Below are positions 44,250-52,771 of a DNA stretch of 64,000 nt, one piece after another. The notes beneath the pieces are model-generated. The model had not been told where the DNA came from. It saw only the letters and a list, made by a program, of their open reading frames with translations, and did no database searches. Numbering within the stretch: position 1 is the first letter of the stretch; every line of letters starts with the position of its first letter. This DNA comes from CAZYTX01 sp964650485. GTDB lineage: Bacteria; RBG-13-61-14; DATKZS01. The position numbers and the translations under genes are program-made. The stretch is from NCBI GenBank assembly GCA_964650485.1, contig CAZYTX010000006.1, positions 1 to 64,000 of the forward strand, given 5' to 3'.

Positions 44250-44795
44250 ATGGATTTCGGAAACCTTTTGAAGAGAAGCTGGGACCTATTCTTAAAGGAG
44301 ATCGTGCAGCTCATCCTGTTCACCGTCGTGGCCGTGGTGCTCTCTCTCACCATCATACTGATACCCACTGTCACCGGCGGCCTGGCCCGGGGTTTCCTGG
44401 GCTACGCGCGGGAGGGCCGGCGCCCGGAGTTCAGCGAGCTTTGGAACTTCGAGCAATACGGCCAGATACTGCTGCTCATCATCGTGGGAGGGGTGCTGAT
44501 AAGCATCGGCTACATGCTGCTCATCATCCCCGGGATAGTGCTGAACGTGTGGTGGCTTTACGCCCTGTTCTTCCTGGTGGACAGGAAGATGAACTTCTGG
44601 CAGAGCATGGAAGCCAGCAGGGCCGCGGTGGGGGCCTCCGGCTTCATAAACAACTTCGTGGTGCTGCTGATCGCTTTCCTCTTGAGCGCGGTGGGAAGCG
44701 CCGTCTGGATAGGCACTTTGCTCACCACCCCTTTCATCATGGTGATGGTGGCGCTGGTGTACCTCCAGGTCTCAGGAGGGACGGCACAGGCCTGA
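44250..44795 (+). CDS. multi-pass membrane protein, unknown function
   Basis: A 181-residue protein with four or five hydrophobic helices (IVQLILFTVVAVVLSLTIIL, ILLLIIVGGVLISIGYMLL, GFINNFVVLLIAFLLSAVGS and others). The pattern LLIIPGIVLNVWWLYALFFLVDRKMNFWQSM-like layout resembles DUF975/DUF4013 glycerophosphoryl-type membrane proteins. GGAGGAG lies 5 bp before the ATG. It stands alone on the plus strand. Related in type to the membrane region of the B-box protein at 3492. Function unknown. Confidence 0.75.
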   Translation: MDFGNLLKRSWDLFLKEIVQLILFTVVAVVLSLTIILIPTVTGGLARGFLGYAREGRRPEFSELWNFEQYGQILLLIIVGGVLISIGYMLLIIPGIVLNVWWLYALFFLVDRKMNFWQSMEASRAAVGASGFINNFVVLLIAFLLSAVGSAVWIGTLLTTPFIMVMVALVYLQVSGGTAQA

Positions 44796-45157
44796 TATCC
44801 AGGGACAGGGATGGCAGAAATAAATTCCTTGTTTCGCACAGATACACACCTGCCTGCGCCGCGCTCCACTTGCGCGGCAGGCAGGGAGGATTGAAAAAGT
44901 AAATGCAGGATTTTTTCTTTTCTTAAAATTGGACCTGGCGCCTCATTCCCCTTGGCGGCTGCATTTCAAAAAATCTCTCCCCTCTCACCCATTGGAAAAG
45001 TGTTGTAGTTTCGCTAATTCCAGGTTCAGGAAAATTTAACCCCAGCGGAAAGTCGTGCCGCGATTTCACAAAAACCTGTCCAATTGAAATTGACAGAAAA
45101 GGAGCGAGGAGCGGGGAAAGCGGTAAAAGGCGAAACGCATTGAATATGGTTTAGTGA
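44796..45157. other. 362-bp intergenic region with a strong hairpin
   Basis: No gene is seen. At 44849-44885 there is an inverted repeat: CCTGCCTG pairs with CAGGCAGG and CCGCGC with GCGCGG, giving a 14-bp stem with a 2-nt bulge and 7-nt loop. It could end the preceding gene or be a repeat element. Further right, AATTGGAC (44927-44934) is mirrored by GTCCAATT (45078-45085), enclosing 159 bp. The stretch is AT-richer than its surroundings and has no clear promoter for the MBL gene. Confidence 0.5.
44849..44885. repeat. strong 14-bp hairpin (REP-like or terminator)
   Basis: Two perfect arm segments (8 bp and 6 bp) with a 2-nt bulge and 7-nt loop. No T-run follows directly, so it is not a classical terminator. 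Its outer arms CCTGCCTG resemble those of a hairpin at 58564-58593. Confidence 0.5.
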
Positions 45158-46072
45158 TTGATAGAATATCTGTTAGTCATGGACCAGGCGGGCATGGAGA
45201 GGCTGAACGGCGACATATGGCTGGCACCCGGCCGGCGGGGCGGGCGCTACCCTCACTGCAACTCCCTTTTGATAGACTCGGGGGAGCGGGCGGTGATAGA
45301 CCCTGGTTCGAACCGCAGGACCATGCAGGAGCTCTCATCCCGGGGCGTGGGCACGGTGCTTTTGTCCCACTTTCACAGCGACCACGTGCGCGACCTGAAG
45401 GAGTTTTCCGGCTCCAGGACCTGGGTGCACGAGGTTGAGAAGGACGCGGTGGAGAGATGGGAGGGGGTTGTGCCCCTGGTGTGGTTCCCGGACGAGGAAG
45501 AGCGCGACCCGGTGTGGGTGAGGCGCAAGGAGCGGGAGGTGGGCGGCTGGGGCTGGCCGGTGTCCGGCGCGTTCAGAGACGGGGACACGTTTATGATCGG
45601 GGGCGTGGAGGTCGAGGTCATCCACACCCCTGGCCACACCCCTGGCCACTGCTGCTTCTGGTTCCCGGCCCAGGGCATACTCTACAGCGCGGACATAGAC
45701 CTGACCGAGTTCGGGCCGTGGTACGGTAACGCCGGCTCGGACCTTGCGGCCTTCCTGCGCTCAATCCAGGCCATAAAGGAGCTTGACCCCGGTGTCACGG
45801 TCACGGGCCACGAGACAGGAGTGATAAACGGGCCGGTGCAGGAGAAGCTGGACCAGTACAGAGGCGTGATCGAGCAGAGGCATGAGAGGATCCTGGGGTT
45901 TTTAAAGGAGCCTCGGGCGATCGAAAACATCATCGAGCATGCATTCATATACGGCCCTCATTTTTCGGCGTCCTTCCGCGCCCCGGAGATGCGCATGGTC
46001 AGGCACCACTTGTCCCTGGCTCTTGAGCGGGGCGAGGCCGAGCTAAGGGAGGGGCTGTACCGGGCGCTCTGA
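45158..46072 (+). CDS. metallo-beta-lactamase-fold hydrolase
   Basis: A 304-residue MBL-fold protein. The metal motif LLSHFHSDHVRDL is the HxHxDH signature. Further ligands are in HTPGHTPGHC, SADIDL and TGHETG. Such proteins hydrolyse thioesters, phosphodiesters or lactones, or act as oxidoreductases; this branch is not identified. The start is uncertain: TTG 45158, ATG 45179 and ATG 45194 all lack a strong ribosome site. It is monocistronic and convergent with the SpoIID gene. Confidence 0.87.
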   Translation: MIEYLLVMDQAGMERLNGDIWLAPGRRGGRYPHCNSLLIDSGERAVIDPGSNRRTMQELSSRGVGTVLLSHFHSDHVRDLKEFSGSRTWVHEVEKDAVERWEGVVPLVWFPDEEERDPVWVRRKEREVGGWGWPVSGAFRDGDTFMIGGVEVEVIHTPGHTPGHCCFWFPAQGILYSADIDLTEFGPWYGNAGSDLAAFLRSIQAIKELDPGVTVTGHETGVINGPVQEKLDQYRGVIEQRHERILGFLKEPRAIENIIEHAFIYGPHFSASFRAPEMRMVRHHLSLALERGEAELREGLYRAL

Positions 46073-46123
46073 TCTATTAAAACCTGTTTTTTACAGGGTC
46101 CGTGAAAGCGTGTCGGCCGCCTT

Positions 46124-47275
46124 TCATTTGATCCTGTTCCACATGAGCACCTTGGTTCCCGGGAAATAGTAGCCCAGGATGGCCTCCGCGGGGAAGCCTG
46201 CCTCGGCCATGCCCCTGGCGCCCCACTGGCACATTCCCACCCCGTGGCCCGAGCCCGAGCCCCTTATCACGAACCCGGAGTCGGTCTTTTCCACCTGGAT
46301 GGCGGTGGAGAACACCTTCTCATACCCCAGCTTCTTCCTGAACTCCTTGCCGCTCATCTTGAAGCTGCCGCCCCTTCCAGCGAGCTCAAGCCAGGTGACC
46401 CTGCCGCTCAGGTCCCTGCCACCCACTTCCAGGTTCTGCACCGGATACTCCATGCCCAGCATGGCGGAGAGCTCCTTGCCGGAGATGCTCCCCTGCTCCG
46501 GGAACCGCCAGAAGTAGCGGGGCGCGTCCTGGCAGAACCTGCACGAGACCGACTTCTGGAAGGGCTGGTTCTTGCCTCCCCAGGCCTCGCCGGGCAGCTC
46601 GGTCCGCCCACCGCAGCAGGAGTGGTAGTGTCCGATGACAAGCTCTCCGCGAAAAGTCAGCACCTTGCCACGGGTGCGCCTTGCCGCGGCCCGGGCCAGG
46701 TCGTCCTCCGCGGCAACCCCGCCGTAGACCTGGTCCGTGACCGTTCCCTCCAGGTCATAGGGCTTGTCTTTCCTTTGCTCGGCCCGCTTCAGGGCATAGG
46801 TGCGAACGAGCACTGCCTGGGCATCTACCGCGGCCTCGGGCCAGCGCGAATCTATCTCCTGGTTGATCACCCCGGCCACGTATGACTGGAGGTCAACCCT
46901 GTTCACCACGCAGGGCGGCTCTCCCGTGACCTTTATCCTGCCGCGGTAGTGCCTGTTATCAACCGAGACGGGGCCACGAGCCTTGAACTCCACCGGAGCG
47001 GAAACCCTCTTGTTGTTGATCCGCAGCGCACGCCCGTCCCATGAGAGCAGGGCCGTCTCTTTCTTTTCCGTTCCCGCGCTCTTGCTCCATGAAAGCCCCT
47101 TTGCCCGGATGGTCACTTCCCCCTCCAGGTCGCAGAGCTTAACCCTTACCTCGACAGGCTCGTACGACTTTTTAGCGGAGAGTGCGAGCAGGGCCGCGAG
47201 TGCGAGCGATGACGCGAGCAATGCTTTTGCGGGCCAAGTGAGGTTGCACTTATTATTTTTCAGCTTCTTCTCCAT
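46124..47275 (-). CDS. SpoIID/LytB-domain protein, membrane-anchored
   Basis: A protein of about 383 residues. An N-terminal hydrophobic helix (WPAKALLASSLALAALLAL) anchors or exports it. The SpoIID domain follows: VNRVDLQSYVAGVINQEI, DAQAVLVRTYALK, VIGHYHSCCGGRTE and GSGHGVGMCQWGARGMAEAG. In Firmicutes SpoIID is a lytic transglycosylase; in non-sporulating Gram-negatives the domain is thought to act on denuded glycan strands at division or amidase activation. Start ATG 47275 gives a normal signal and overlaps the end of cysE by 23 bp. Confidence 0.87.
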   Translation of the reverse strand: MEKKLKNNKCNLTWPAKALLASSLALAALLALSAKKSYEPVEVRVKLCDLEGEVTIRAKGLSWSKSAGTEKKETALLSWDGRALRINNKRVSAPVEFKARGPVSVDNRHYRGRIKVTGEPPCVVNRVDLQSYVAGVINQEIDSRWPEAAVDAQAVLVRTYALKRAEQRKDKPYDLEGTVTDQVYGGVAAEDDLARAAARRTRGKVLTFRGELVIGHYHSCCGGRTELPGEAWGGKNQPFQKSVSCRFCQDAPRYFWRFPEQGSISGKELSAMLGMEYPVQNLEVGGRDLSGRVTWLELAGRGGSFKMSGKEFRKKLGYEKVFSTAIQVEKTDSGFVIRGSGSGHGVGMCQWGARGMAEAGFPAEAILGYYFPGTKVLMWNRIK

Positions 47276-48026
47276 CTGAACCCGGACCCTTGTTTTTATT
47301 TTCTTTGTCATCCAGGAAGGGGACCTGTTTCTTGAATGTCTGGGCAAGGTCCTCGGATACGATATGGTGGTGCTCCTCCAGCTTCTTCAGCCGCTCCTCG
47401 TACTTCTCCAGCACCTTGACCCAGGCCCCAAGCACATCCACAAGCGGGTCTGGCAGGTCCGCGTGCTGGAGCTTGTCCTGGAACAGGTCACCGAGCGTGT
47501 CCTGGTGAGCCGAGACCTTCCTCACCACCCTGCCGGGAACCCCCACCACGGTTGCGCCCTCGGGAACGTCTCGCACCACCACTGAGCCGGAGCCTATCAT
47601 TGCACCTTCCCCCACTGTTATGGCGCCCAGGATGCATGCGTTTGAGCCCACCACCACCCCTTTATGCAGGGTGGGATGCCGCTTCTTCTTCTCGGTGGAT
47701 GTCCCCCCCAGAACCACGCCCTTGTAGAGCAGGCACTCGTCGCCGACCTCCGCGGTCTCGCCTATGACTATGCCCATTCCGTGGTCAATGAACACCCGCC
47801 TGCCTATGGCGGCCCCCGGGTGTATCTCGATGCCGGTGATGAAGCGGTTGAGGTGAGATATTATCCTTGCCAGTGTGAAGAGGCTCTTTCCATAAAAATA
47901 GTGAGCAACCCGGTGTATCCACAGCGCGTGAAGACCCGGGTACGCGGTCAACACCTCCAGCAGGTTCTTGGCTGCGGGGTCGTTCTCGAAAACCGATCGT
48001 ACGTCTTCCCTGATTCTTTCAAGCAT
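47253..48026 (-). CDS. cysE: serine O-acetyltransferase
   Basis: A serine acetyltransferase of about 257 residues making O-acetylserine for cysteine synthesis. The N-terminal helical part (RIREDVRSVFENDPAAKNLL) precedes left-handed beta-helix repeats with IEIHPGAAIGRRVFIDHGMG, GETAEVGDECLLYKGVVLGG and the His/Asp catalytic residues in these. The C-terminal tail is long and charged with heptad-like repeats. ATG 48026 gives the usual family start; the frame extends to TTG 48062 without a ribosome site. Cysteine supply may link to the cysteine desulfurase at 29880. Confidence 0.9.
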   Translation of the reverse strand: MLERIREDVRSVFENDPAAKNLLEVLTAYPGLHALWIHRVAHYFYGKSLFTLARIISHLNRFITGIEIHPGAAIGRRVFIDHGMGIVIGETAEVGDECLLYKGVVLGGTSTEKKKRHPTLHKGVVVGSNACILGAITVGEGAMIGSGSVVVRDVPEGATVVGVPGRVVRKVSAHQDTLGDLFQDKLQHADLPDPLVDVLGAWVKVLEKYEERLKKLEEHHHIVSEDLAQTFKKQVPFLDDKENKNKGPGSDGEEAEK

Positions 48027-48114
48027 TTGTCGGGCAATGCTCCGTTTGTCGTTTGTGTCCAATATAAAACGTATATTTCACCCAAAGGCGCAAGCGTGCA
48101 AAGCTGTCACTAAG

Positions 48115-48903
48115 CTAAAATCCTCTCCCCGCCCCGCCGCCTCCGAAGCCGCCTCCGCCGAACCCGCCGAACCCTCCGCCGAAGCCGCCGCCTCCGCGGC
48201 CTCCGCCCCGGAACCCTCCGAAGAGCAGCAAGAGGATGGCGAGCCTGGGGTGCTTTATAAAGAGGTATATGAAGAACACGATGAAGAGCCCTGAAAGGAT
48301 CAGCCTGATGATCTCCTCGCCCTGGCTGGGCTGTCTCCCCCTGGACCGCGTGCGCCTGTATTTTGACGGGGGCGGCCCGGTCCCGGCCTCGCCGCTGTAC
48401 ACTTCCGCGTGCTGAGGGTCAATCACCCGGGCCAGTGCGATCACCCCTGATAGTATGCCGTCCGCGAACCTGTTCTCTCTGAAGTAGGGTATGATGTGCT
48501 CATCCTCGATCGCCCCCACCTTCCCGTCCGGGAGCACCCCTTCCAGGCCGTAGCCGGTGAGTATGTGCATCTTCCGGTCTTTTGTGGCCACCAGGAAGAC
48601 TATTCCGTTGTCCTTTCCCTTCTTGCCCGGCTTCCATTTCTCGGCCACGGCCATGGCGTAATCGAGTATGGGCTCCTCTCCGGTGCTCTCCACTGTCAGG
48701 ACCGCGATCTGTGCGGCGGTGTTCATCTCCAGCGTTCTTATGATGGCGGTAATGCGCCGCTGTTTTTGAGGCGGTATGACGCCGGCGCGATCGGTCACGT
48801 ATCCCTTATAAGAGGGCACTTCTATGTCGTATGCGCGCGCGGCCCATGCCAGGCCCATGGCGAACGCGAGGAGGAGAGCCGCCGCTGCCGTCTTATGCTT
48901 CAT
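48115..48903 (-). CDS. TPM domain protein with glycine-rich tail
   Basis: A protein of about 262 residues with a Sec signal peptide (KHKTAAAALLLAFAMGLAWA), a periplasmic TPM domain (VTDRAGVIPPQKQRRITAII, TAAQIAVLTVESTGEEPI, GIVFLVATKDRKMHILTG) and a C-terminal membrane helix followed by a Gly/Phe-rich low-complexity tail. TPM proteins include YgcG-type and the chloroplast TLP18.3 phosphatase; their bacterial role is unclear. The start ATG 48903 overlaps the upstream nucleotidyltransferase gene end. The tail is typical for this family. Confidence 0.88.
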   Translation of the reverse strand: MKHKTAAAALLLAFAMGLAWAARAYDIEVPSYKGYVTDRAGVIPPQKQRRITAIIRTLEMNTAAQIAVLTVESTGEEPILDYAMAVAEKWKPGKKGKDNGIVFLVATKDRKMHILTGYGLEGVLPDGKVGAIEDEHIIPYFRENRFADGILSGVIALARVIDPQHAEVYSGEAGTGPPPSKYRRTRSRGRQPSQGEEIIRLILSGLFIVFFIYLFIKHPRLAILLLLFGGFRGGGRGGGGFGGGFGGFGGGGFGGGGAGRGF

Positions 48904-49639
48904 GCCCGCCCTCTTTTGCCTGCACCCACTTGTCAATCCACTGCGCCAGAGCTTCCACCTCTTGCAAGTAACCCGCGAACAGCCGGTGAGACTCGGTCTC
49001 CGCCATCTTGGGCTTTCCGGTCCTGAACTCGATCACCTTGGTGCAATGAGGGAGCTTGCTGCCGATCACCTCTTCGAGCGCGGAGATGACCCGGGCCGCG
49101 GCCTTTGGCCTTTCCACCCCCTCCAGCCACAGCATGCTCCTCATTATCACCAGGAAGGACTTTATGGACTGGCGGAAGAGCTGCTCCCTGTCCCTCTGCT
49201 TTGCACCCATCTCCAGGTAGCTCCTCCGCAACTGGATCAGCTTGGCCTTTATCTCCCGCTCGCACTGCAGGCGCAAATGCCGCGGCTGTATCTCGATCTC
49301 CGCGAGCACGTCGCTGCCCAGGACCACCTGGTAGGCCGACTTCATGTCCAGGTACTCCATGGGGAACGAGTCCAGGGAGTCCCTTATGCCCTGCGGGCTC
49401 ATGACTATGGGAAGGGCCACGCCCTTCCTCTCCCAGGTCCGCACCGGCTTGATCAAAGAGGCCAGGTCCTCCTCCCCAGCGGACTTGAGAACTATAAGGA
49501 AGTTCAGGTCGGAGCGACCGGGCACGAACTGGTCGGTGAGCGCGCTGCCGTAGAGGATGAGGCTTACCAGCCGATCACCCGCGGCCTCTGATAAGTCCCT
49601 TGAAAAGGCGTTGATCTTCTTGCTCGTTTTTTCATCCAT
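48893..49639 (-). CDS. nucleotidyltransferase-domain protein
   Basis: A 248-residue protein. The N-terminal nucleotidyltransferase fold shows SLILYGSALTDQF (GS motif) and SDLNFLIVL, in which the usual second metal aspartate position is replaced by Asn (SDLN rather than SDxD). The C-terminal part is helical with LRRSYLEMGAKQRDREQLFRQ. It may transfer nucleotides or be an inactive relative of minimal nucleotidyltransferase toxins/antitoxins (MNT/HEPN type). It overlaps the TPM gene by 11 bp. Confidence 0.75.
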   Translation of the reverse strand: MDEKTSKKINAFSRDLSEAAGDRLVSLILYGSALTDQFVPGRSDLNFLIVLKSAGEEDLASLIKPVRTWERKGVALPIVMSPQGIRDSLDSFPMEYLDMKSAYQVVLGSDVLAEIEIQPRHLRLQCEREIKAKLIQLRRSYLEMGAKQRDREQLFRQSIKSFLVIMRSMLWLEGVERPKAAARVISALEEVIGSKLPHCTKVIEFRTGKPKMAETESHRLFAGYLQEVEALAQWIDKWVQAKEGGHEA

Positions 49640-49809
49640 TTGCTTTTATCCTTTCATCAGTAGCGGCCGTTGTCCGCAAGGCTTGCCTTATTATGCTTGA
49701 CTATCCGTGACGTAGAAAATATCATACAAAAGATCGGCCTGTGAGTAAACACCCGGCAAGCCGGGGATTAATTCGGACCACTGAAAGACCTGGAAGAATG
49801 GAGGCACAG

Positions 49810-50610
49810 ATGCTTATAATCGGCGAGAGGATCAACGCGACGCGCAAGTCAATAAAGGAGGCCCTGGAGCAGAGGGACACGGAAAGGATACACACCGAGG
49901 CCAGGGACCAGTACGAGGCCGGGGCGGACTACATTGACGTTAACGGCGGCTCGACCCCTGACAAGGAGCTCTCTGACCTGACCTGGCTTTGCCAACAGGT
50001 GCAGGAGACGGTGGACGCCCCGCTGTGCGTTGACAGCGCCTCGGCCGAGGTCATAGAGGCCGGGCTCAAGGCATGCAGGAACGGGAGACCCATGGTCAAC
50101 TCCATAAGCATGGAGACCGGCCGCTACGAAAAGATATTGCCGCTGGTCAAGGAATACAACGCCTTGGTGGTGGCCCTTGCCATGGACGACACCGGCATAC
50201 CGCGCAGCGCTGACGACCGCCTCCAGGTGGTGAAAAAAATAGTGGAGCAGGCCGGCTCGCACGGTGTGCCTCTTTCCGACGTCTACGTTGACCCGCTGGT
50301 GATGGCCCTTTCCGCGGACAGTGGCGCAGGAATACTGGTGGTTTCGGTGCTAAACGGCATCAGGGAGAGGTGGCCCGAGCTCAACACCACCTGCGGCCTT
50401 TCCAACATATCCTTCGGGCTGCCCAACCGGCGCCTGGTCAACCGCACCTTCCTGGCCATGCTCATGGCCCACGGGCTTTCATCCGCCATTGTGGACCCCA
50501 TGGACAAGCACCTGATGGCCACGGTGTTCACTGCCCGGGCGCTCGCGGGGCAGGACGAGTTCTGCATGGAGTACATGAAGGCCTATCGGTCCTCCAGGCT
50601 GGAGGTGTAA
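49810..50610 (+). CDS. AcsE-like methyltetrahydrofolate:corrinoid methyltransferase
   Basis: A 266-residue pterin-binding TIM-barrel enzyme. It starts LIIGERINATRKS and contains ADYIDVNGGSTP, PLCVDSASAEVIEAGLK, PMVNSIS, YVDPLVMAL and GLSNISFGLPNRRLVNRTF, all matching AcsE (MeTr) of the Wood-Ljungdahl pathway. It transfers a methyl group from methyl-THF to a corrinoid protein. ATG 49810 has GGAGG 5 bp ahead and fits the family; ATG 49798 lies upstream. No corrinoid protein or CODH/ACS genes are in the window, so the pathway is inferred. Confidence 0.87.
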   Translation: MLIIGERINATRKSIKEALEQRDTERIHTEARDQYEAGADYIDVNGGSTPDKELSDLTWLCQQVQETVDAPLCVDSASAEVIEAGLKACRNGRPMVNSISMETGRYEKILPLVKEYNALVVALAMDDTGIPRSADDRLQVVKKIVEQAGSHGVPLSDVYVDPLVMALSADSGAGILVVSVLNGIRERWPELNTTCGLSNISFGLPNRRLVNRTFLAMLMAHGLSSAIVDPMDKHLMATVFTARALAGQDEFCMEYMKAYRSSRLEV

Positions 50611-50632
50611 GGGAAGGGGGGACGCGTCCGCC

Positions 50633-51448
50633 TCAGGGAGGGTTGTTGGCCGCGGCCTTTAGGATGGCCTCCCTGTCAAAATCTATTCTCACCGGCCTCT
50701 TGAAATGGACCCTTATGTAGTTGATTTTCTTGTAGTGGTCGAGGAATATCTCCAGGTTGCTGCGGGGAATGGAGTCAAGGTCTATCCTTCCCTGCTTCAG
50801 CACGGTTTCGAGGTCAAGATTCTCTTCCGGGTAGAAGAGCGCATCCAGTATGCTCCCGCGCATCTGCAGAAGCCAGTCTCTTTTCACCTCGTTTAAATCT
50901 TTATCGTGTTCGAGCGAGTATTGTATGCAGTAGATGGCGCACTCCAGTATGCGGTCGAGTATCCAGTTGAACTCCTCCCTCCGCATCTGGTACTTTACGA
51001 AGCTGCTTCTCTTCCACAGATAGTTCTGGAGCTGTATGGAGCCGGCTATGGCGAAGGCGCTGAAAAAGCTGGGGTTCTCTCCCACCACATGCCTCTCGAA
51101 GTGCTTGCGTTGCCGCACGTAATTATTGTAGGCGCCTATGTACTTTTTAACGTGTTCTTCGGTAAACCGGCCGTCTTGCGGGGGAGTGAAAGGCGGCATC
51201 TCGCTGTAGCGCTTATCGAGCATTTTTTTCTCGTCAATTGACCGCCTGGCTTTTTTAACGATCCTTCTGGCGCGCAACTGGTCCTCCTGATAAATAGAAG
51301 GAAGACCTTTCATGATCGGCTTGAACTCGCCCTCCTTCCATTGCCTGACCTCGCCGGGATCGGAAGAGGGGATATAGACGCCGAGGGCGCAAATAGCTAT
51401 CAGCCACCCACCGGAAAGCACGTATCCCCACCTGGGATTCAACCCCAT
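50633..51448 (-). CDS. membrane-anchored protein of unknown function
   Basis: A 271-residue protein with one N-terminal hydrophobic helix (LSGGWLIAICALGVYI) and a charged, mostly helical remainder, including HVKKYIGAYNNYVRQRKHFERH. No family recognised. AAAGGAGG lies 8 bp before the ATG, so expression is likely. It is on its own, between the AcsE-like gene (22 bp away, convergent) and the M23 peptidase. Confidence 0.7.
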   Translation of the reverse strand: MGLNPRWGYVLSGGWLIAICALGVYIPSSDPGEVRQWKEGEFKPIMKGLPSIYQEDQLRARRIVKKARRSIDEKKMLDKRYSEMPPFTPPQDGRFTEEHVKKYIGAYNNYVRQRKHFERHVVGENPSFFSAFAIAGSIQLQNYLWKRSSFVKYQMRREEFNWILDRILECAIYCIQYSLEHDKDLNEVKRDWLLQMRGSILDALFYPEENLDLETVLKQGRIDLDSIPRSNLEIFLDHYKKINYIRVHFKRPVRIDFDREAILKAAANNPP

Positions 51449-51604
51449 TGCATAAACCTCCTTTGACTTTTTCTACGAGAAGGGTGCAAGAGATTATTTG
51501 CGCCTTGACTCTTTGACCGCAAGCAAGGCCGCAAGTTCCACCTGCATTTAATGGTAGCCGGATTTTCGCCTGGTTACATGCAAGAGGGCTGGAACGGTCG
51601 GCGC

Positions 51605-52609
51605 CTACTCTTCCGCTCCCGGCGAGAACACGCTAAGGTACTGCATGGGGTCAACCTGGGCGCCCTTGACCCTCACTTCGAAGTGCAGGTGCGGTCCGGT
51701 TGTAAGGCCCGACTTTCCCACCTGGGCTATGCGCTGCCCCCTTTCCACCTCGTCACCCGGGCTCACGAAAATCTTTCTGCAGTGGGCGTAAAAAGTGGAG
51801 ATGCCAAAGCCGTGGTCAATGGTCAGCGACTTGCCGTAGCCGCCCCTCCTTCCCACGAATGAGACCATGCCGGGCGCCGCGGCGAACACCGAGGTCCGGT
51901 AGGGGGCGGCTATGTCTATGCCCTCGTGCATGTGAAGCCTGTGGGTTATGGGATGGAAGCGCATCCCGAAGTCGCTTGTGATGTGCCCGCCGGACACCGG
52001 CCAGAAAGATGGCAGGGCGGAGAAAAGCGCGCTCCGCTTCTCCCAGCTTTTTTCCAGACTGGTTACCGTCCACTCATAAGAATCGAGCCTGAGGTCAAGG
52101 AGTGCCAGCCTCCCCTCCAGGTCGTTAATCTGCTTGAGCTGGGAGGGAGACAAGGGCAGGGTGTCCTTCTCCCCGCTCTCCTCCTCGTGGCTGTCCGACC
52201 CTCCGCCCGCGGCTCCTTCGGGAAGCCATCGCCGCAAGTCCTTCTCCATGCCGCCGATGACAAGCCGGGCACGCTGGCAACTGTCTTCAACTTTACTCTC
52301 CATGCTGGAAAGACGCCCATCGAGGGCGGCGAGCTTGTCGCTCGAGCATATGTACCTGGACTCGAGCGCGGTCAAGCGCTTTGTCCGCTTCACCAGGGCT
52401 GAGTAGTCCTCGTGCGCGTTCCTTAGCTTCAAGGGGATTACTACCACGAATATGGCCACCAGAAGCGCAACCACGGCGCCCGCGCCCAACACCATCCTCC
52501 GTATTGTTGTCGGCCTTACGCGGAACTGCCGGGGCTCTTTAGTGACGTCCCGGACGATAAGGACGGTGAAAGGCGCATCTTTATCAAGATCGCTGCCCTT
52601 GCCTGACAT
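51605..52609 (-). CDS. M23 family metallopeptidase (murein endopeptidase-like)
   Basis: A protein of about 334 residues. A transmembrane helix (residues about 37-58) is followed by a coiled coil and a C-terminal M23 domain with metal motifs HEGIDIAAPYRTSVFAA and GPHLHFEVRVKG, and YAHCRKIFVSPGDEVERGQ between. All zinc ligands are present, so it should cleave peptidoglycan cross-bridges. ATG 52609 has GGGGGGAGGAA directly upstream. A divergent promoter region separates it from the CheW-like gene. Confidence 0.9.
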   Translation of the reverse strand: MSGKGSDLDKDAPFTVLIVRDVTKEPRQFRVRPTTIRRMVLGAGAVVALLVAIFVVVIPLKLRNAHEDYSALVKRTKRLTALESRYICSSDKLAALDGRLSSMESKVEDSCQRARLVIGGMEKDLRRWLPEGAAGGGSDSHEEESGEKDTLPLSPSQLKQINDLEGRLALLDLRLDSYEWTVTSLEKSWEKRSALFSALPSFWPVSGGHITSDFGMRFHPITHRLHMHEGIDIAAPYRTSVFAAAPGMVSFVGRRGGYGKSLTIDHGFGISTFYAHCRKIFVSPGDEVERGQRIAQVGKSGLTTGPHLHFEVRVKGAQVDPMQYLSVFSPGAEE

Positions 52610-52664
52610 TTCCTCCCCCCTCCTGATAATCAAGAAGAATCCTTTATCTGCATCCCGATAACAA

Positions 52665-52694
52665 ATTATTGCATCAAATATGAAACCATGTCAA
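52665..52694 (-). promoter_or_regulatory. candidate promoter for the M23 peptidase gene
   Basis: Minus-strand TTGACA (52689-52694), an 18-bp spacer and AATAAT (52665-52670), 56 bp before ATG 52609. It faces away from a similar promoter for the CheW-like gene. Confidence 0.45.
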
Positions 52695-52723
52695 GTCCCC
52701 GGATTTATAGCTTGATTTATGGC

Positions 52724-52752
52724 TTGACACGGACAAGCGAATAATAAATAAT
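52724..52752 (+). promoter_or_regulatory. candidate sigma70 promoter for the CheW-like gene
   Basis: TTGACA (52724-52729), a 17-bp spacer and AATAAT (52747-52752), just upstream of the GTG start at 52772. The leader would be very short, about 14 nt. A GGGATAAAA site serves as ribosome binding signal. Confidence 0.45.
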
Positions 52753-52771
52753 TAATAACAAGGGATAAAAG

